A stretch of DNA of 21,142 bases from contig NW_003138541.1 in NCBI RefSeq assembly GCF_000003605.2, positions 1 through 21,142 of the forward strand, read 5' to 3'. This DNA is from Saccoglossus kowalevskii. Taxonomy: Eukaryota > Hemichordata > Enteropneusta > Harrimaniidae. Positions within the stretch are counted from its first letter, which is position 1. Each line of letters begins with the position of its first letter. Both the position numbers and the translations under genes were made by a program. Below, in pieces: positions 1 through 10,558 of the stretch. Under the pieces are notes generated by a model. It was not told where the DNA came from. It saw nothing but the letters and a program-made list of their open reading frames with translations, and searched no databases.

Positions 1-120
1 TAGTATCATAGTGTCGGTGTACTGTACAACTATTATGTTCTCAGTATTCACTGTGTTCAGTGTACATGTACAGCTATTACATTCTCAGTATTCACAGTAT
101 TCGGTGTACTGTACACGTAT
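1..120. repeat. Indel-rich edge of the array
   Basis: The first units are still the 44-bp monomer but lack several single bases. At about 6, 14 and 23 a TT doublet of the consensus reads as a single T (TAGTATC, GTGTCGG, ACTGTAC), and another ACTGTAC is near 108-114. All four losses are T from TT, unlike the substitutions that dominate elsewhere. This may be a low-accuracy end of a long-read contig, or genuine decay towards the array edge. Confidence 0.7.
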
Positions 121-959
121 TATATTCTTAGTATTCACTGTGTTCGGTGTACTTGTACAACTATTATATTTTTAGTATTCATAGTGTTCGGTGTACATGT
201 ACAGCTATTATATTCTCAATATTCACAGTGTTCCGTGTACTTGTACAGCTATTATATTCTCAGTATTCACTGTGTTCGGTGTACTTGTACAGCTATTATA
301 TTCTTAGTATTCACTGTGTTCGGTGTACATGTACAGCTATTATATTCTCAGTATTCACAGTGTTCGGTGTACTTGTACAGCTATTATTTTCTCAGTAGTC
401 ACTGTGTTCGTTGTACATGTACAGCTATTATATTCTCAGTATTCACTGTGTTCGATGTACTTGTACAGCTATTATGTTCTTAGTATTCACAGTGTTCGGT
501 GTACTTGTACAGCTATTATAATCTCAGTATTCACAGTGTTCGGTGTACTTGTACAGCTATTATATTCTCAGTATTCACAGTGTTCGTTGTACTTGTACAG
601 CTATTATATTCTCAGTATTCACTGTGTTCGGTGTACATGTACAGCTATTATATTCTCAGTATTCAGAGTGTTCGGTATACTTGTACACCTATTATATTCT
701 CAGTATTTACAGTGTTCGGTGTACATGTACAGCAATTATATTCTTAGTATTCACAGTGTTCGGTGTACTTGTACAGCTATTGTATTCTCAGTATTCGCAG
801 TGTTCGGTGTACTTGTACACCTATTATATTCTTAGTATTCACTGTGTTCGGTGTACTTGTACAGCTATTATATTCTCAGTATTCACTGTGTTCGTTGTAC
901 CTGTACAGCTATTATATTCTTAGTATTCACAGTGTTCGGTGCACATGTACAGCTATTAT

Positions 960-1288
960 GTTCTCAGTATTCACAGTGTTCCGTGTACTTGTACAGCTAT
1001 TATATTCTCAGTATTCACTGTGTTCGGTGTACTTTTACAGCTATTATATTCTTAGTATTCACTGTGTTCGGTGTACTTGTACAGCTATTATATTCTTAGT
1101 ATTCACAGTGTTCGGTGGACTTGTACAGCTATTATATTCTCAGTATTCACTGTGTTCGGTGTACTTGTACAGCTATTATATTCTTAGTATTCACTGTGTT
1201 CGATGTACTTGTACAGCTATTTTGTTCTTAGTATTCACAGTGTTCGGTGTACTTGTACAGCTATTATATTCTCAGTATTCACAGTGTT
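960..1288. repeat. Block recopied at 16679-17005
   Basis: TTCCGTG (981), GGTGGACTTG (1115) and the TTTTGTTCTTAG unit (near 1219) recur at an offset of 15718 bp (16699, 16833 and near 16937). One difference is ACTTTTACAGC near 1037, where the distal copy reads ACTTGTACAGC. Confidence 0.82.
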
Positions 1289-1434
1289 CGGTGTACTTGT
1301 ACAGCTATTATATTCTCAGTATACACAGTGTTCGTTGTACTTGTACAGCTATTATATTCTCAGTATTCACTGTGTTCGGTGTACATGTACAGCTATTATA
1401 TTCTCAGTATTCAGAGTGTTCGGTGTACTTGTAC
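1247..1434. repeat. 352-bp (8-unit) direct repeat, copy 1
   Basis: Units from 1247 match those from 1599 at an offset of 352 bp (8 x 44). Shared diagnostics, in order: a unit starting TTGTAC after TTCG (CGTT at 1333 and 1685), then CACTGTG, then a position-7 A unit, then CAGAGTG. The copies differ near 1323 (TATACAC against TATTCAC) and diverge after about 1434. The same series also occurs earlier, with CGTT at 585, which is 748 bp (17 units) upstream of 1333. Confidence 0.8.
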
Positions 1435-1598
1435 AGCTATTATATTCTCAGTATTCACAGTGTTCGGTGTACATGTACAGCTATTATATTCTCAGTATTC
1501 ACAGTGTTCGGTGTACTTGTACAGCTATTATTTTCTCAGTATTCACTGTGTTCGGTGTACATGTACAGCTATTATATTCTCAGTATTCACTGTGTTCG

Positions 1599-1786
1599 GT
1601 GTACTTGTACAGCTATTATATTCTCAGTATTCACAGTGTTCGGTGTACTTGTACAGCTATTATATTCTCAGTATTCACAGTGTTCGTTGTACTTGTACAG
1701 CTATTATATTCTCAGTATTCACTGTGTTCGGTGTACATGTACAGCTATTATATTCTCAGTATTCAGAGTGTTCGGTGTACTTGTAT
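1599..1786. repeat. 352-bp (8-unit) direct repeat, copy 2
   Basis: Partner of 1247-1434. It carries the same bar code of variants (TTCGTTGTAC, CACTGTG, GTACATGTAC, CAGAGTG) and ends where this copy reads TGTATACC while the first reads TGTACAGC. Confidence 0.8.
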
Positions 1787-2492
1787 ACCTATTATATTCT
1801 CAGTATTTACAGTGTTCGGTGTACATGTACAGCTATTATATTCTCAGTATTCACAGTGTTCGGTGTTCTTGTACAGCTATTATATTCTCAGTATTCACTG
1901 TGTTCGGTGTACATGTACAGCTATTATATTCTCAGTATTCACAGTGTTCGGTGTACTTGTACACCTATTATATTCTTAGTATTCACTGTGTTCGGTGTAC
2001 TTGTACACCTATTATATTCTTAGTATTCACTGTGTTCGGTGTACTTGTACAGCTATTATATTCTCAGTATTCACAGTATTCGGTGTACCTGTACAGCTAT
2101 TATATTCTTAGTATTCACAGTGCTAGGTGCACATGTACAGCTATTATGTTCTCAGTATTCACAGTGTTTGGTGTACTTGTACAGCTATTATATTCTTAGT
2201 ATTCACTGTGTTCGGTGTACTTGTACAGCTATTATATTCTCAGTATTCACAATATTCGATGTACCTGTACAGCTATTATATTCTTAGTATTCACAGTGTT
2301 CGGTGTACTTGTACAGCTATTATATTCTCAGTATTCACAGTGATCGGTGTACTTGTACAGCTATTATATTCTCAGTATTCACAGTGTTCGGTGTACTTGT
2401 ACAACTATTATATTCTCAGTATTCATAGCGTTCGATGTACTTGTACAACTATTATATTCTTAGTGTTCATAGTGTTCGATGTACTTGTACAA
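1700..2492. repeat. Higher-order repeat, first copy (18 units)
   Basis: First of two adjacent copies of a long higher-order unit. Shared markers include CAGAGTG (1766 and 2559), a TTTACAG unit, GGTGTTCTTG (starting 1862 and 2655), the position-7 C unit, GCTAGG (2122 and 2871), TGATCGG and CATAGCG. The offset is 793 bp on the left and 749 bp on the right, because this copy has one extra monomer around 1950-2037 (an ACACC/CTTAG/CACTGTG unit present twice). One extra base near 2491-2492 (TACAAGC) lies at the boundary with the next copy. Confidence 0.8.
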
Positions 2493-3276
2493 GCTATTAT
2501 GTTCTCAGTATTCACTGTGTTCGGTGTACATGTACAGCTATTATATTCTCAGTATTCAGAGTGTTCGGTGTACTTGTACACCTATTATATTCTCAGTATT
2601 TACAGTGTTCGGTGTACATGTACAGCTATTATATTCTCAGTATTCACAGTGTTCGGTGTTCTTGTACAGCTATTATATTCTCAGTATTCACTGTGTTCGG
2701 TGTACATGTACAGCTATTATATTCTCAGTATTCACAGTGTTCGGTGTACTTGTACACCTATTATATTCTTAGTATTCACTGTGTTCGGTGTACTTGTACA
2801 GCTATTATATTCTCAGTATTCACAGTATTCAGTGTACCTGTACAGCTATTATATTCTTAGTATTCACAGTGCTAGGTGCACATGTACAGCTATTATGTTC
2901 TCAGTATTCACAGTGTTTGGTGTACTTGTACAGCTATTATATTCTTAGTATTCACTGTGTTCGGTGTACTTGTACAGCTATTATATTCTCAGTATTCACA
3001 GTATTCGATGTACCTGTACAGCTATTATATTCTTAGTATTCACAGTGTTCGGTGTACTTGTACAGCTATTATATTCTCAGTAATCACAGTGATCGGTGTA
3101 CTTGTACAGCTATTATATTCTCAGTATTCACAGTGTTCGGTGTACTTGTACAACTATTATATTCTTAGTATTCATAGCGTTCGATGTACTTGTACAACTA
3201 TTTTATTCTTAGTGTTCATAGTGTTCGATGTACTTGTACAACTATTATGTTCTCAGTATTCACTGTGTTCGGTGTA
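2493..3276. repeat. Higher-order repeat, second copy (17 units)
   Basis: Direct continuation of the previous higher-order repeat, with the same order of variant monomers but one unit fewer. The similarity runs into the beginning of a third cycle and is lost at about 3276, where a position-7 A unit followed by CAGAGTG is replaced by a position-7 T unit followed by CACAGTG. Confidence 0.78.
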
Positions 3277-3308
3277 CTTGTACAGCTATTATATTCTCAG
3301 TATTCACA

Positions 3309-4011
3309 GTGTTCGGTGTACTTGTACAGCTATTGTATTCTCAGTATTCGCAGTGTTCGGTGTACTTGTACACCTATTATATTCTTAGTATTCACTGTGT
3401 TCGGTGTACTTGTACAGCTATTATATTCTCAGTATTCACAGTGTTCGGTGTACTTGTACAGCTATTATATTCTCAGTATTCGCAGTGCTAGGTGCACATG
3501 TACAGCTATTATATTCTCAGTATTCCCAGTGTTCGGTGTACTTGTACAGCTATTATATTCTTAGTATTCACTGTGTTCGATGTACTTGTACAACTATTAT
3601 ATTCTCAGTATTCACAGTGTTCGGTGTACTTGTACAGCTATTGTATTCTCAGTATTCGCAGTGTTCGGTGTACTTGTACACCTATTATATTCTTAGTATT
3701 CACTGTGTTCGGTGTACTTGTACAGCTATTATATTCTCAGTATTCACAGTGTTCGGTGTACTTACAGCTATTGTATTCTCAGTATTCGCAGTGTTTGGTG
3801 TACTTGTACACCTATTATATTCTTAGTATTCACTGTGTTCGGTGTACTTGTACAGCTATTATATTCTCAGTATTCACAGTATTCGGTGTACCTGTACAGC
3901 TATTATATTTTTAGTATTCACAGTGCTAGGTGCACATGTACAGCTATTATGTTCTCAGTATTCCCAGTGTTCGGTGTACTTGTACAGCTATAATATTCTT
4001 AGTATTCACTG
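3309..4011. repeat. 16-unit segment absent from the distal copy
   Basis: This is the 702 bp present here and missing at 16048-16060. It contains two GCTAGG units (3487, 3925), three GTATTCTCAGTATTCGCAG-type units and a 2-bp deletion in GTACTTACAGC near 3764. Its length is 16 x 44 minus 2, so whichever event separated the copies kept the monomer register. Confidence 0.75.
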
Positions 4012-4545
4012 TGTTCGGTGTACGTGTACAGCTGTTATATTCTCAGTATTCACAGTTTTCGATGTACTTGTACAGCTATTATATTAATAGTATTCACAGT
4101 GTTCGGTGTACTTGTACAGCTATTATATTCTCAGTATTCACTGTGTTCGGTGTACTTGTACAGCTATTATATTCTTAGTATTCACAGTGATCGGTGTACT
4201 TGTACAACTATTATATTCTCAGTATTCACAGTGTTCGGTGTACTTGTACAACTATTATATTCTTAGTATTCATAGTGTTCGGTGTATTTGTACAACTATT
4301 ATGTTCTCAGTATTCACTGTGTTCGGTGTACATGTACAGCTATTATATTCTCAGTATTCACAGTGTTCGGTGTACTTGTACACCTATTATATTCTCAGTA
4401 TTCACAGTGTTCGGTGTTCTTGTACAACTATTATATTCTTAGTATTCATAGTGTTCGGTGTACATGTACAGCTATTATATTCTCAGTATTCACAGTGTTC
4501 GGTGTACTTGTACAGCTATTATATTCTTAGTATTCACAGTGTTCG

Positions 4546-4574
4546 GTGTACATGTACAGCTATTATATTCATAG
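4546..4574. repeat. Truncated 29-bp monomer
   Basis: The unit reads normally to position 29 (ATTCATAG) and then joins the next unit, which starts TTGTAC. Unit positions 30-44 (15 bp, including the CACWGTG dyad and the CpG) are missing. Identical in form to the unit at 16584-16612, including the CATAG spelling. Confidence 0.9.
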
Positions 4575-4743
4575 TTGTACTTGTACAGCTATTATATTCT
4601 CAGTATTCACAGTGTTCGGTGTACATGTACAGCTATTATATTCTCAGTATTCACAGTGTTCGGTGTACTTGTACAGCTATTATATTCTCAGTATTCACTG
4701 CGTTCGGTGTACATGTACAGCTATTGTATTCTCAGTATTCGCA

Positions 4744-5454
4744 GTGTTCGGTGTACTTGTACACCTATTATATTCTTAGTATTCACTGTGTTCGGTGTAC
4801 TTGTACAGCTATTATATTCTCAATATTCACTGTGTTCGGTGTACTTGTACAGCTATTATATTCTTAGTATTCACTGTGTTCGGTGTACTTTTACAGCTAT
4901 TATATTCTCAGTATTCACAGTGTTCCGTGTACATGTACAACAATTATATTCTTAGTATTCACAGTGTTCGGTGTACTTGTACAGCTATTATATTCTCAGT
5001 ATTCACAGTATTCGGTGTACCTGTACAGCTATTATATTCTTAGTATTCACAGTGCTAGGTGCACATGTACAGCTATTATGTTCTCAGTATTCCCAGTGTT
5101 CGGTGTACTTGTACAGCTATTATATTCTTAGTATTCACTGTGTTCGGTGTACGTGTACAGCTATTATATTCTCAGTATTCACAGTTTTCGATGTACTTGT
5201 ACAGCTATTATATTCTTAGTATTCACAGTGTTCGGTGTACTTGTACAGCTATTATATTCTCAGTATTCACTATGTTCGGTGTACTTGTACAGCTATTATA
5301 TTCTTAGTATTCACAGTGATCGGTGTACTTGTACAACTATTATATTCTCAGTATTCACAGTGTTCGGTGTACTTGTACAACTATTATATTCTTAGTATTC
5401 ATAGTGTTCGGTGTACTTGTACAACTATTATGTTCTCAGTATTCACTGTGTTCG
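4744..5454. repeat. 711-bp block, near-identical to 19247-19957
   Basis: Reading the two segments side by side at an offset of 14503 bp, I found one difference (A at 4963, T at 19466). Rare shared variants include CTCAATATT, ACTTTTACAGC, TTCCGTG followed by TACAACAATTA, the GCTAGG unit (5054, 19557), GTACGTGTAC, CAGTTTTCGATG and CACTATG. Similarity stops at 4743 on the left and at 5455 on the right, where this copy loses a G. A recent duplication or conversion is likely; an assembly duplication is possible. Confidence 0.88.
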
Positions 5455-5480
5455 TGTACATGTACAGCTACATGTATTAT
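5451..5480. repeat. Disturbed monomer with 1-bp loss and 6-bp gain
   Basis: The unit reads TTCGTGTAC (one G missing) and then AGCTACATGTATTATG, where other units read AGCTATTATG: six bases ACATGT are inserted. The net +5 exactly accounts for the spacing of 1501 bp (34 x 44 + 5) between the GCTAGG markers at 5054 and 6555. The insert equals the centre of the nearby TGTACATGTACA palindrome, suggesting a slippage or template-switch product. Confidence 0.8.
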
Positions 5481-6817
5481 GTTCTCAGTATTCACAGTGT
5501 TCGGTGTACTTGTACAGCTATTATATTCTCAGTATTCACAGTATTCGGTGTACCTGTACAGCTATTATATTCTCAGCATTCACAGTGTTCGGTGTACATG
5601 TACAGCTATTATATTCTCAGTATTCACAGTGTTCGGTGTACTTGTACAGCTATTATATTCTCAGTATTCACTGTGTTCGGTGTACATGTACAGCTATTGT
5701 ATTCTCAGTATTCGCAGTGTTCGGTGTACTTGTACACCTATTATGTTCTCAGTATTCACAGTGTTCGGTGTACTTGTACAGCTATTATATTCTTAGTATT
5801 CACTGTGTTCGGTGTACTTGTACAGCTATTATATTCTCAGTATTCACAGTATTCGATGTACCTGTACAGCTATTATATTCTTAGTATTCACAGTGTTCGG
5901 TGTACTTGTACAGCTATTATATTCTCAGTATTCACAGTGATCGGTGTACTTGTACAGCTATTATATTCTCAGTATTCACAGTGTTCGGTGTACTTGTACA
6001 ACTATTATATTCTTAGTATTCATAGCGTTCGATGTACTTGTACAACTATTATATTCTTAGTGTTCATAGTGTTCGATGTACTTGTACAACTATTATGTTC
6101 TCAGTATTCACTGTGTTCGGTGTACTTGTACAGCTATTATATTCTCAGTATTCACAGTGTTCGGTGTACTTGTACAGCTATTATATTCTTAGTATTCACA
6201 GTGATCGGTGTACTTGTACAACTATTATATTCTCAGTATTCACAGTGTTCGGTGTACTTGTACAACTATTATATTCTTAGTATTCATAGTGTTCGGTGTA
6301 CTTGTACAACTATTATGTTCTCAGTATTCACTGTGTTCGGTGTACATGTACAGCTATTATATTCTCAGTATTCACAGTGTTCGATGTACTTGTACAGCTA
6401 TTATATTCTCAGTATTCATAGTGTTCGTTGTACTTGTAAAGCTATTATATTCTCAGGATTCACTGTGTTCGGTGTACATGTACAGCTATTATTTTCTCAG
6501 TATTCACAGTATTCAGTGTACCTGTACAGCTATTATATTCTTAGTATTCACAGTGCTAGGTGTACATGTACAGCTATTATGTTCTCAGTATTCCCAGTGT
6601 TCGGTGTACTTGTACAACTATTATATTCTTAGTATTCACTGTGATCGGTGTACGTGTACAGCTATTATATTCTCAGTATTCACAGTTTTCGATGTACTTG
6701 TACAGCTATTATATTCTTAGTATTCACAGTGTTCGGTGTACTTGTACAGCTAATATATTCTCAGTATTCACTGTGTCCGGTGTACTTGTACAGCTATTAT
6801 ATACTTAGTATTCACAG

Positions 6818-7400
6818 TGATCGGTGTACTTGTACAACTATTATATTCTCAGTATTCACAGTGTTCGGTGTACTTGTACAACTATTATATTCTTAGTATT
6901 CATAGTGTTCGGTGTACTTGTACAACTATTATGTTCTCAGTATTCACTGTGTTCGGTGTACATGTACAGCTATTATATTCTCAGTATTCACAGTGTTCGG
7001 TGTACTTGTACACCTATTATATTCTTAGTATTCCCTGTGTTCGGTGTACTTGTACAACTATTATATTCTTAGTATTCACAGTGATCGGTGTACTTGTACA
7101 GCTATTATATTCTCAGTATTCACAGTTTTCGGTGTTCTTGTACAACTATTATATTCTTAGTATTCATAGTGTTCGGTGTACTTGTACAACTATTATGTTC
7201 TCAGTATTCACTGTGTTCGGTGTACATGTACAGCTATTATATTCTCAGTATTCACAGTGTTCGGTGTACTTGTACACCTATTATATTCTTAGTATTCACT
7301 GTGTTCGGTGTACTTGTACAACTATTATATTCTTAGTATTCACAGTGATCGGTGTACTTGTACAGCTATTATATTCTCAGTATTCACAGTCTTCGGTGTT
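6818..7400. repeat. 264-bp (6-unit) higher-order repeats
   Basis: TGATCGG (position 41 T to A) occurs at 6818, 7082 and 7346, each 264 bp apart, and the intervening units repeat the order: C27 CACAG, T27 CATAG, ATGTT C27 CACTG with position-7 A next, C27 CACAG, then an ACACC T27 unit. The copies differ at a few sites (for example TACAAC against TACAGC after the first TGATCGG, CAGTTTTCGG near 7126 and CAGTCTTCGG near 7390). Confidence 0.8.
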
Positions 7401-7527
7401 CTTGTACAACTATTATATTCTTAGTATTCATAGTGTTCGGTGTACATGTACAGCTATTATATTCTCAGTATTCACAGTGTTCGGTGTACTTGTACAGCTA
7501 TTATATTCTTAGTATTCACTGTGTTCG

Positions 7528-8000
7528 GTGTACTTGTACAGCTATTTTATTCTTAGTATTCACTGTGTTCGATGTACTTGTACAACTATTATATTCTCAG
7601 TATTCATAGTGTTCGTTGTACTTGTACAGCTATTATATTCTCAGTATTCACTGTGTTCGGTGTACATGTACAGCTATTATTTTCTCAGTATCCAGAGTGT
7701 TCGGTGTACTTGTACACCTATTATATTCTCAGTATTCACAGTGTTCGGTGTACATGTACAGCTATTATATTGTCAGTATTCACAGTGTTCGGTGTACATG
7801 TACAGCTATTGTATTCTCAGTATTCGCAGTGTTCGGTGTACTTGTACACCTATTATATTCTTAGTATTCACTGTGTTCGGTGTACTTGTACAGCTATTAT
7901 ATTCTCAGTATTCACAGTATTCGGTGTACCTGTACAGCTATTATATTCTTAGTATTCACAGTGCTAGGTGCACATGTACAGCTATTATGTTCTCAGTATT
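7528..8000. repeat. Recurrent 0.47-kb block, copy 1 of 5
   Basis: A series of variant units running from a TTTTATTC unit through TTCGTTGTAC, position-7 A with CAGAG, TATTGTATTC with TTCGCAG, and a position-7 C unit to GCTAGG. The distance from block start to GCTAGG (7963) is 435 bp. Private changes here: TATCCAGAG near 7690 and ATATTGTCAG near 7770. Confidence 0.78.
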
Positions 8001-9110
8001 CCCAGTGTTCGGTGTACTTGTACAACTATTATATTCTTAGTATTCACTGTGTTCGGTGTACGTGTACAGCTATTATATTCTCAGTATTCACAGTTTTCGA
8101 TGTACTTGTAGAGCTATTATATTCTTAGTATTCACAGCGTTCGGTGTACTTGTACAGCTATTATATTCTCAGTATTCACTGTGTTCGGTGTACTTGTACA
8201 GCTATTATATACTTAGTATTCACAGTGATCGGTGTACTTGTACAACTATTATATTCTCAGTATTCACAGTGTTCGGTGTACTTGTACAACTATTATTCTT
8301 AGTATTCATAGTGTTCGGTGTACTTGTACAACTATTATGTTCTCAGTATTCACTGTGTTCGGTGTACATGTACAGCTATTATATTCTCAGTATTCACAGT
8401 GTTCGGAGTACTTGTACACCTATTACATTCTTTGTATTCCCTGTGTTCGGTGTACTTGTACAACTATTATATTCTTAGTATTCACAGTGATCGGTGTACT
8501 TGTACAGCTATTATATTCTCAGTATTCACAGTGTTCGGTGTTCTTGTACATCTATTATATCCTTAGTATTCACAGTGTTCGGTGTACTTGTTCAGCTATT
8601 ATATTCTCAGTATTCACTGTGTTCGGTGTACTTGTACAGCTATTATATTCTTAGTATTCACAGTGATCGGTGTACTTGTACAGCTATTATATTCTCAGTA
8701 TTCACAGTGTTCAGTGTACTTGTACAACTATTATATTCTTAGTATTCATAGTGTTCGGTGTACTTGTACATTCTATTATGTTCTCAGTATTCACTGTGTT
8801 CGGTGTACATGTACAGCTATTATATTCTCAGTATTCACAGTGTTCGGTGTACTTGTACACCTATTATATTCTTAGTATTCACTGTGTTCGGAGTATTTGT
8901 ACAACTATTATATTCTTAGTATTCACAGTGATCGGTGTACTTGTACAGCTATTATATTCTCAGTATTCACAGTGTTCGGTGTTCTTGTACAACTATTATA
9001 TTCTTAGTATTCATAGTGTTCGGTGTACATGTACAGCTATTATATTCTCAGTATTCACAGTGTTCGGTGTACTTGTACAGCTATTATATTCTTAGTATTC
9101 ACTGTGTTCG

Positions 9111-9585
9111 GTGTACTTGTACAGCTATTTTATTCTTAGTATTCACTGTGTTCGATGTACTTGTACAGCTATTAAATTCTCAGTATTCATAGTGTTCGTT
9201 GTACTTGTACAGCTATTATATTCTCAGTATTCACTGTGTTCGGTGTACATGTACAGCTATTATTTTCTCAGTATTCAGAGTGTTCGGTGTACTTGTACAC
9301 CTATTATATTCTCAGTATTCACAGTGTTCGGTGTACATGTACAGCTATTATATTCTCAGTATTCACAGTGTTCGGTGTACTTGTACAGCTATTGTATTCT
9401 CAGTATTTCGCAGTGTTCGGTGTACTTGTACACATATTATATTCTTAGTATTCACTGTGTTCGGTGTACTTGTACAGCTATTATATTCTCAGTATTCACA
9501 GTATTTCGGTGTACCTGTACAGCTATTATATTCTTAGTATTCACAGTGCTAGGTGCACATGTACAGCTATTATGTTCTCAGTATT
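9111..9585. repeat. Recurrent 0.47-kb block, copy 2 of 5
   Basis: Same unit order as at 7528. The distance to GCTAGG (9548) is 437 bp because of two single-T gains (TATTTCGCAG near 9405, GTATTTCGG near 9505). It shares ATTAAATTC (near 9172) with the copy at 17053, so those two are the closest pair (offset 7942 falling to 7940 after the two gains). Confidence 0.8.
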
Positions 9586-10119
9586 CACAGTGTTCGGTGT
9601 ACTTGTACAGCTATTATATTCTTAGTATTCACTGTGTTCGGTGTACTTGTACAGCGATTATATTCTCAGTATTCACAGTATTCGATGTACCTGTACAGCT
9701 ATTATATTCTTAGTATTCACAGTGTTCGGTGTACTTGTACAGCTATTATATTCTTAGTATTCACAGTGATCGGTGTACTTGTACAGCTATTATATTCTCA
9801 GTATTCACAGTGTTCGGTGTACTTGTACAACTATTATATTCTGAGTATTCATAGTGTTCGATGTACTTGTACAACTATTATATTCTTAGTATTCATAGTG
9901 TTCGGTGTACATGTACAGCTATTATATTCTCAGTATTCAGAGTGTTCGGTGTACTTGTACACCTATTATATTCTCAGTATTCACAGTGTTCCGTGTACAT
10001 GTACAGCTATTATATTCTCAGTATTCACAGTGTTCGGTGTACTTGTACAGCTATTGTATTCTCAGTATTCGCAGTGTTCGGTGTACTTGTACAACTATTA
10101 TATTCTTAGTATTCACTGT

Positions 10120-10205
10120 GTTCGGTGTACTGTACAGCTATATATCTCAGTATTCACAGTATTCGGTGTACGTGTACAGCTATATATCTAGTATTCACAG
10201 TGTCG
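10120..10205. repeat. Patch of seven single-T losses
   Basis: Compared with the consensus unit, seven T residues are missing within about 85 bp: one in ACTGTAC, two in CTATATATCTCAG, three in CTATATATCTAG and one in GTGTCGG. All seven reduce TT to T. Together with the adjacent truncated unit (minus 15) they account for the 1782-bp spacing between GCTAGG markers 9548 and 11330 (41 x 44 minus 22). Such clustered homopolymer loss resembles consensus error in long-read data; a genuinely mutated patch is the alternative. Confidence 0.8.
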
Positions 10206-10234
10206 GTGTACATGTACAGCTATTATATTCGTAG
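10206..10234. repeat. Truncated 29-bp monomer
   Basis: Same 15-bp loss as at 4546, here spelled ATTCGTAG before TTGTAC. Unlike the other four, the unit after it is T27 and is followed by a TGATCGG unit. It lies next to the patch with T losses at 10120-10205. Confidence 0.85.
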
Positions 10235-10558
10235 TTGTACTTGTACAGCTATTATATTCTTAGTATTCACAGTGATCGGTGTACTTGTACAACTATTATA
10301 TTCTCAGTATTCACAGTGTTCGGTGTACTTGTACAACTATTGTATTCTTAGTATTCATAGTGTTCGGTGTACTTGTACAACTATTATGTTCTCAGTATTC
10401 ACTGTGTTCGGTGTACATGTACAGCTATTATATTATCAGTATTCACAGTGTTCGGTGTACTTGTACACCTATTATATTCTTAGTATTCACTGTGTTCGGT
10501 GTACTTGTACAACTATTATATTCTTAGTATTCACAGTGATCGGTGTACTTGTACAGCT

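Larger units (their letters stand above)
1247..1950. repeat. Run of 16 consecutive C27 monomers
   Basis: All 16 units here read CTCAG at unit positions 25-29. The T27 variants (CTTAG) on either side have their TAG at 1229 and 1977, exactly 748 bp (17 units) apart. Elsewhere C27 and T27 units often alternate. Because T27 makes TAG in one frame, this run is nearly stop-free in all + frames and explains why the longest open frames lie at 763-2199. Confidence 0.85.
2990..4662. repeat. Long block recopied at 15729-16699
   Basis: Distinctive variants here recur about 12 kb downstream: TTCGATGTACCTG near 2995, the TTTTATTCTTAGTG unit near 3200, AGCTGTTATATT near 4031, ATTAATAG near 4083, GTATTTGTACAAC near 4285 and a 29-bp truncated unit at 4546. 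The offset is 12739 bp up to about 3309 and 12037 bp from about 4023, so this copy holds 702 bp absent from the other (16 units minus the 2-bp deletion near 3764). After one extra base in the other copy near 16475 the offset is 12038. The first clear mismatch at the right end is 4662. Confidence 0.85.

Noticed and set aside
763-2199. 478-codon open frame and dozens of other + strand open frames of 70-465 codons
   Set aside because: Each is a 44-residue peptide cycle produced because the 44-bp unit has no stops and rotates through all frames. They overlap in all three frames, usually begin at GTG or TTG inside a monomer, tolerate the same substitutions in every phase, and have no recognisable domain or regulatory context.
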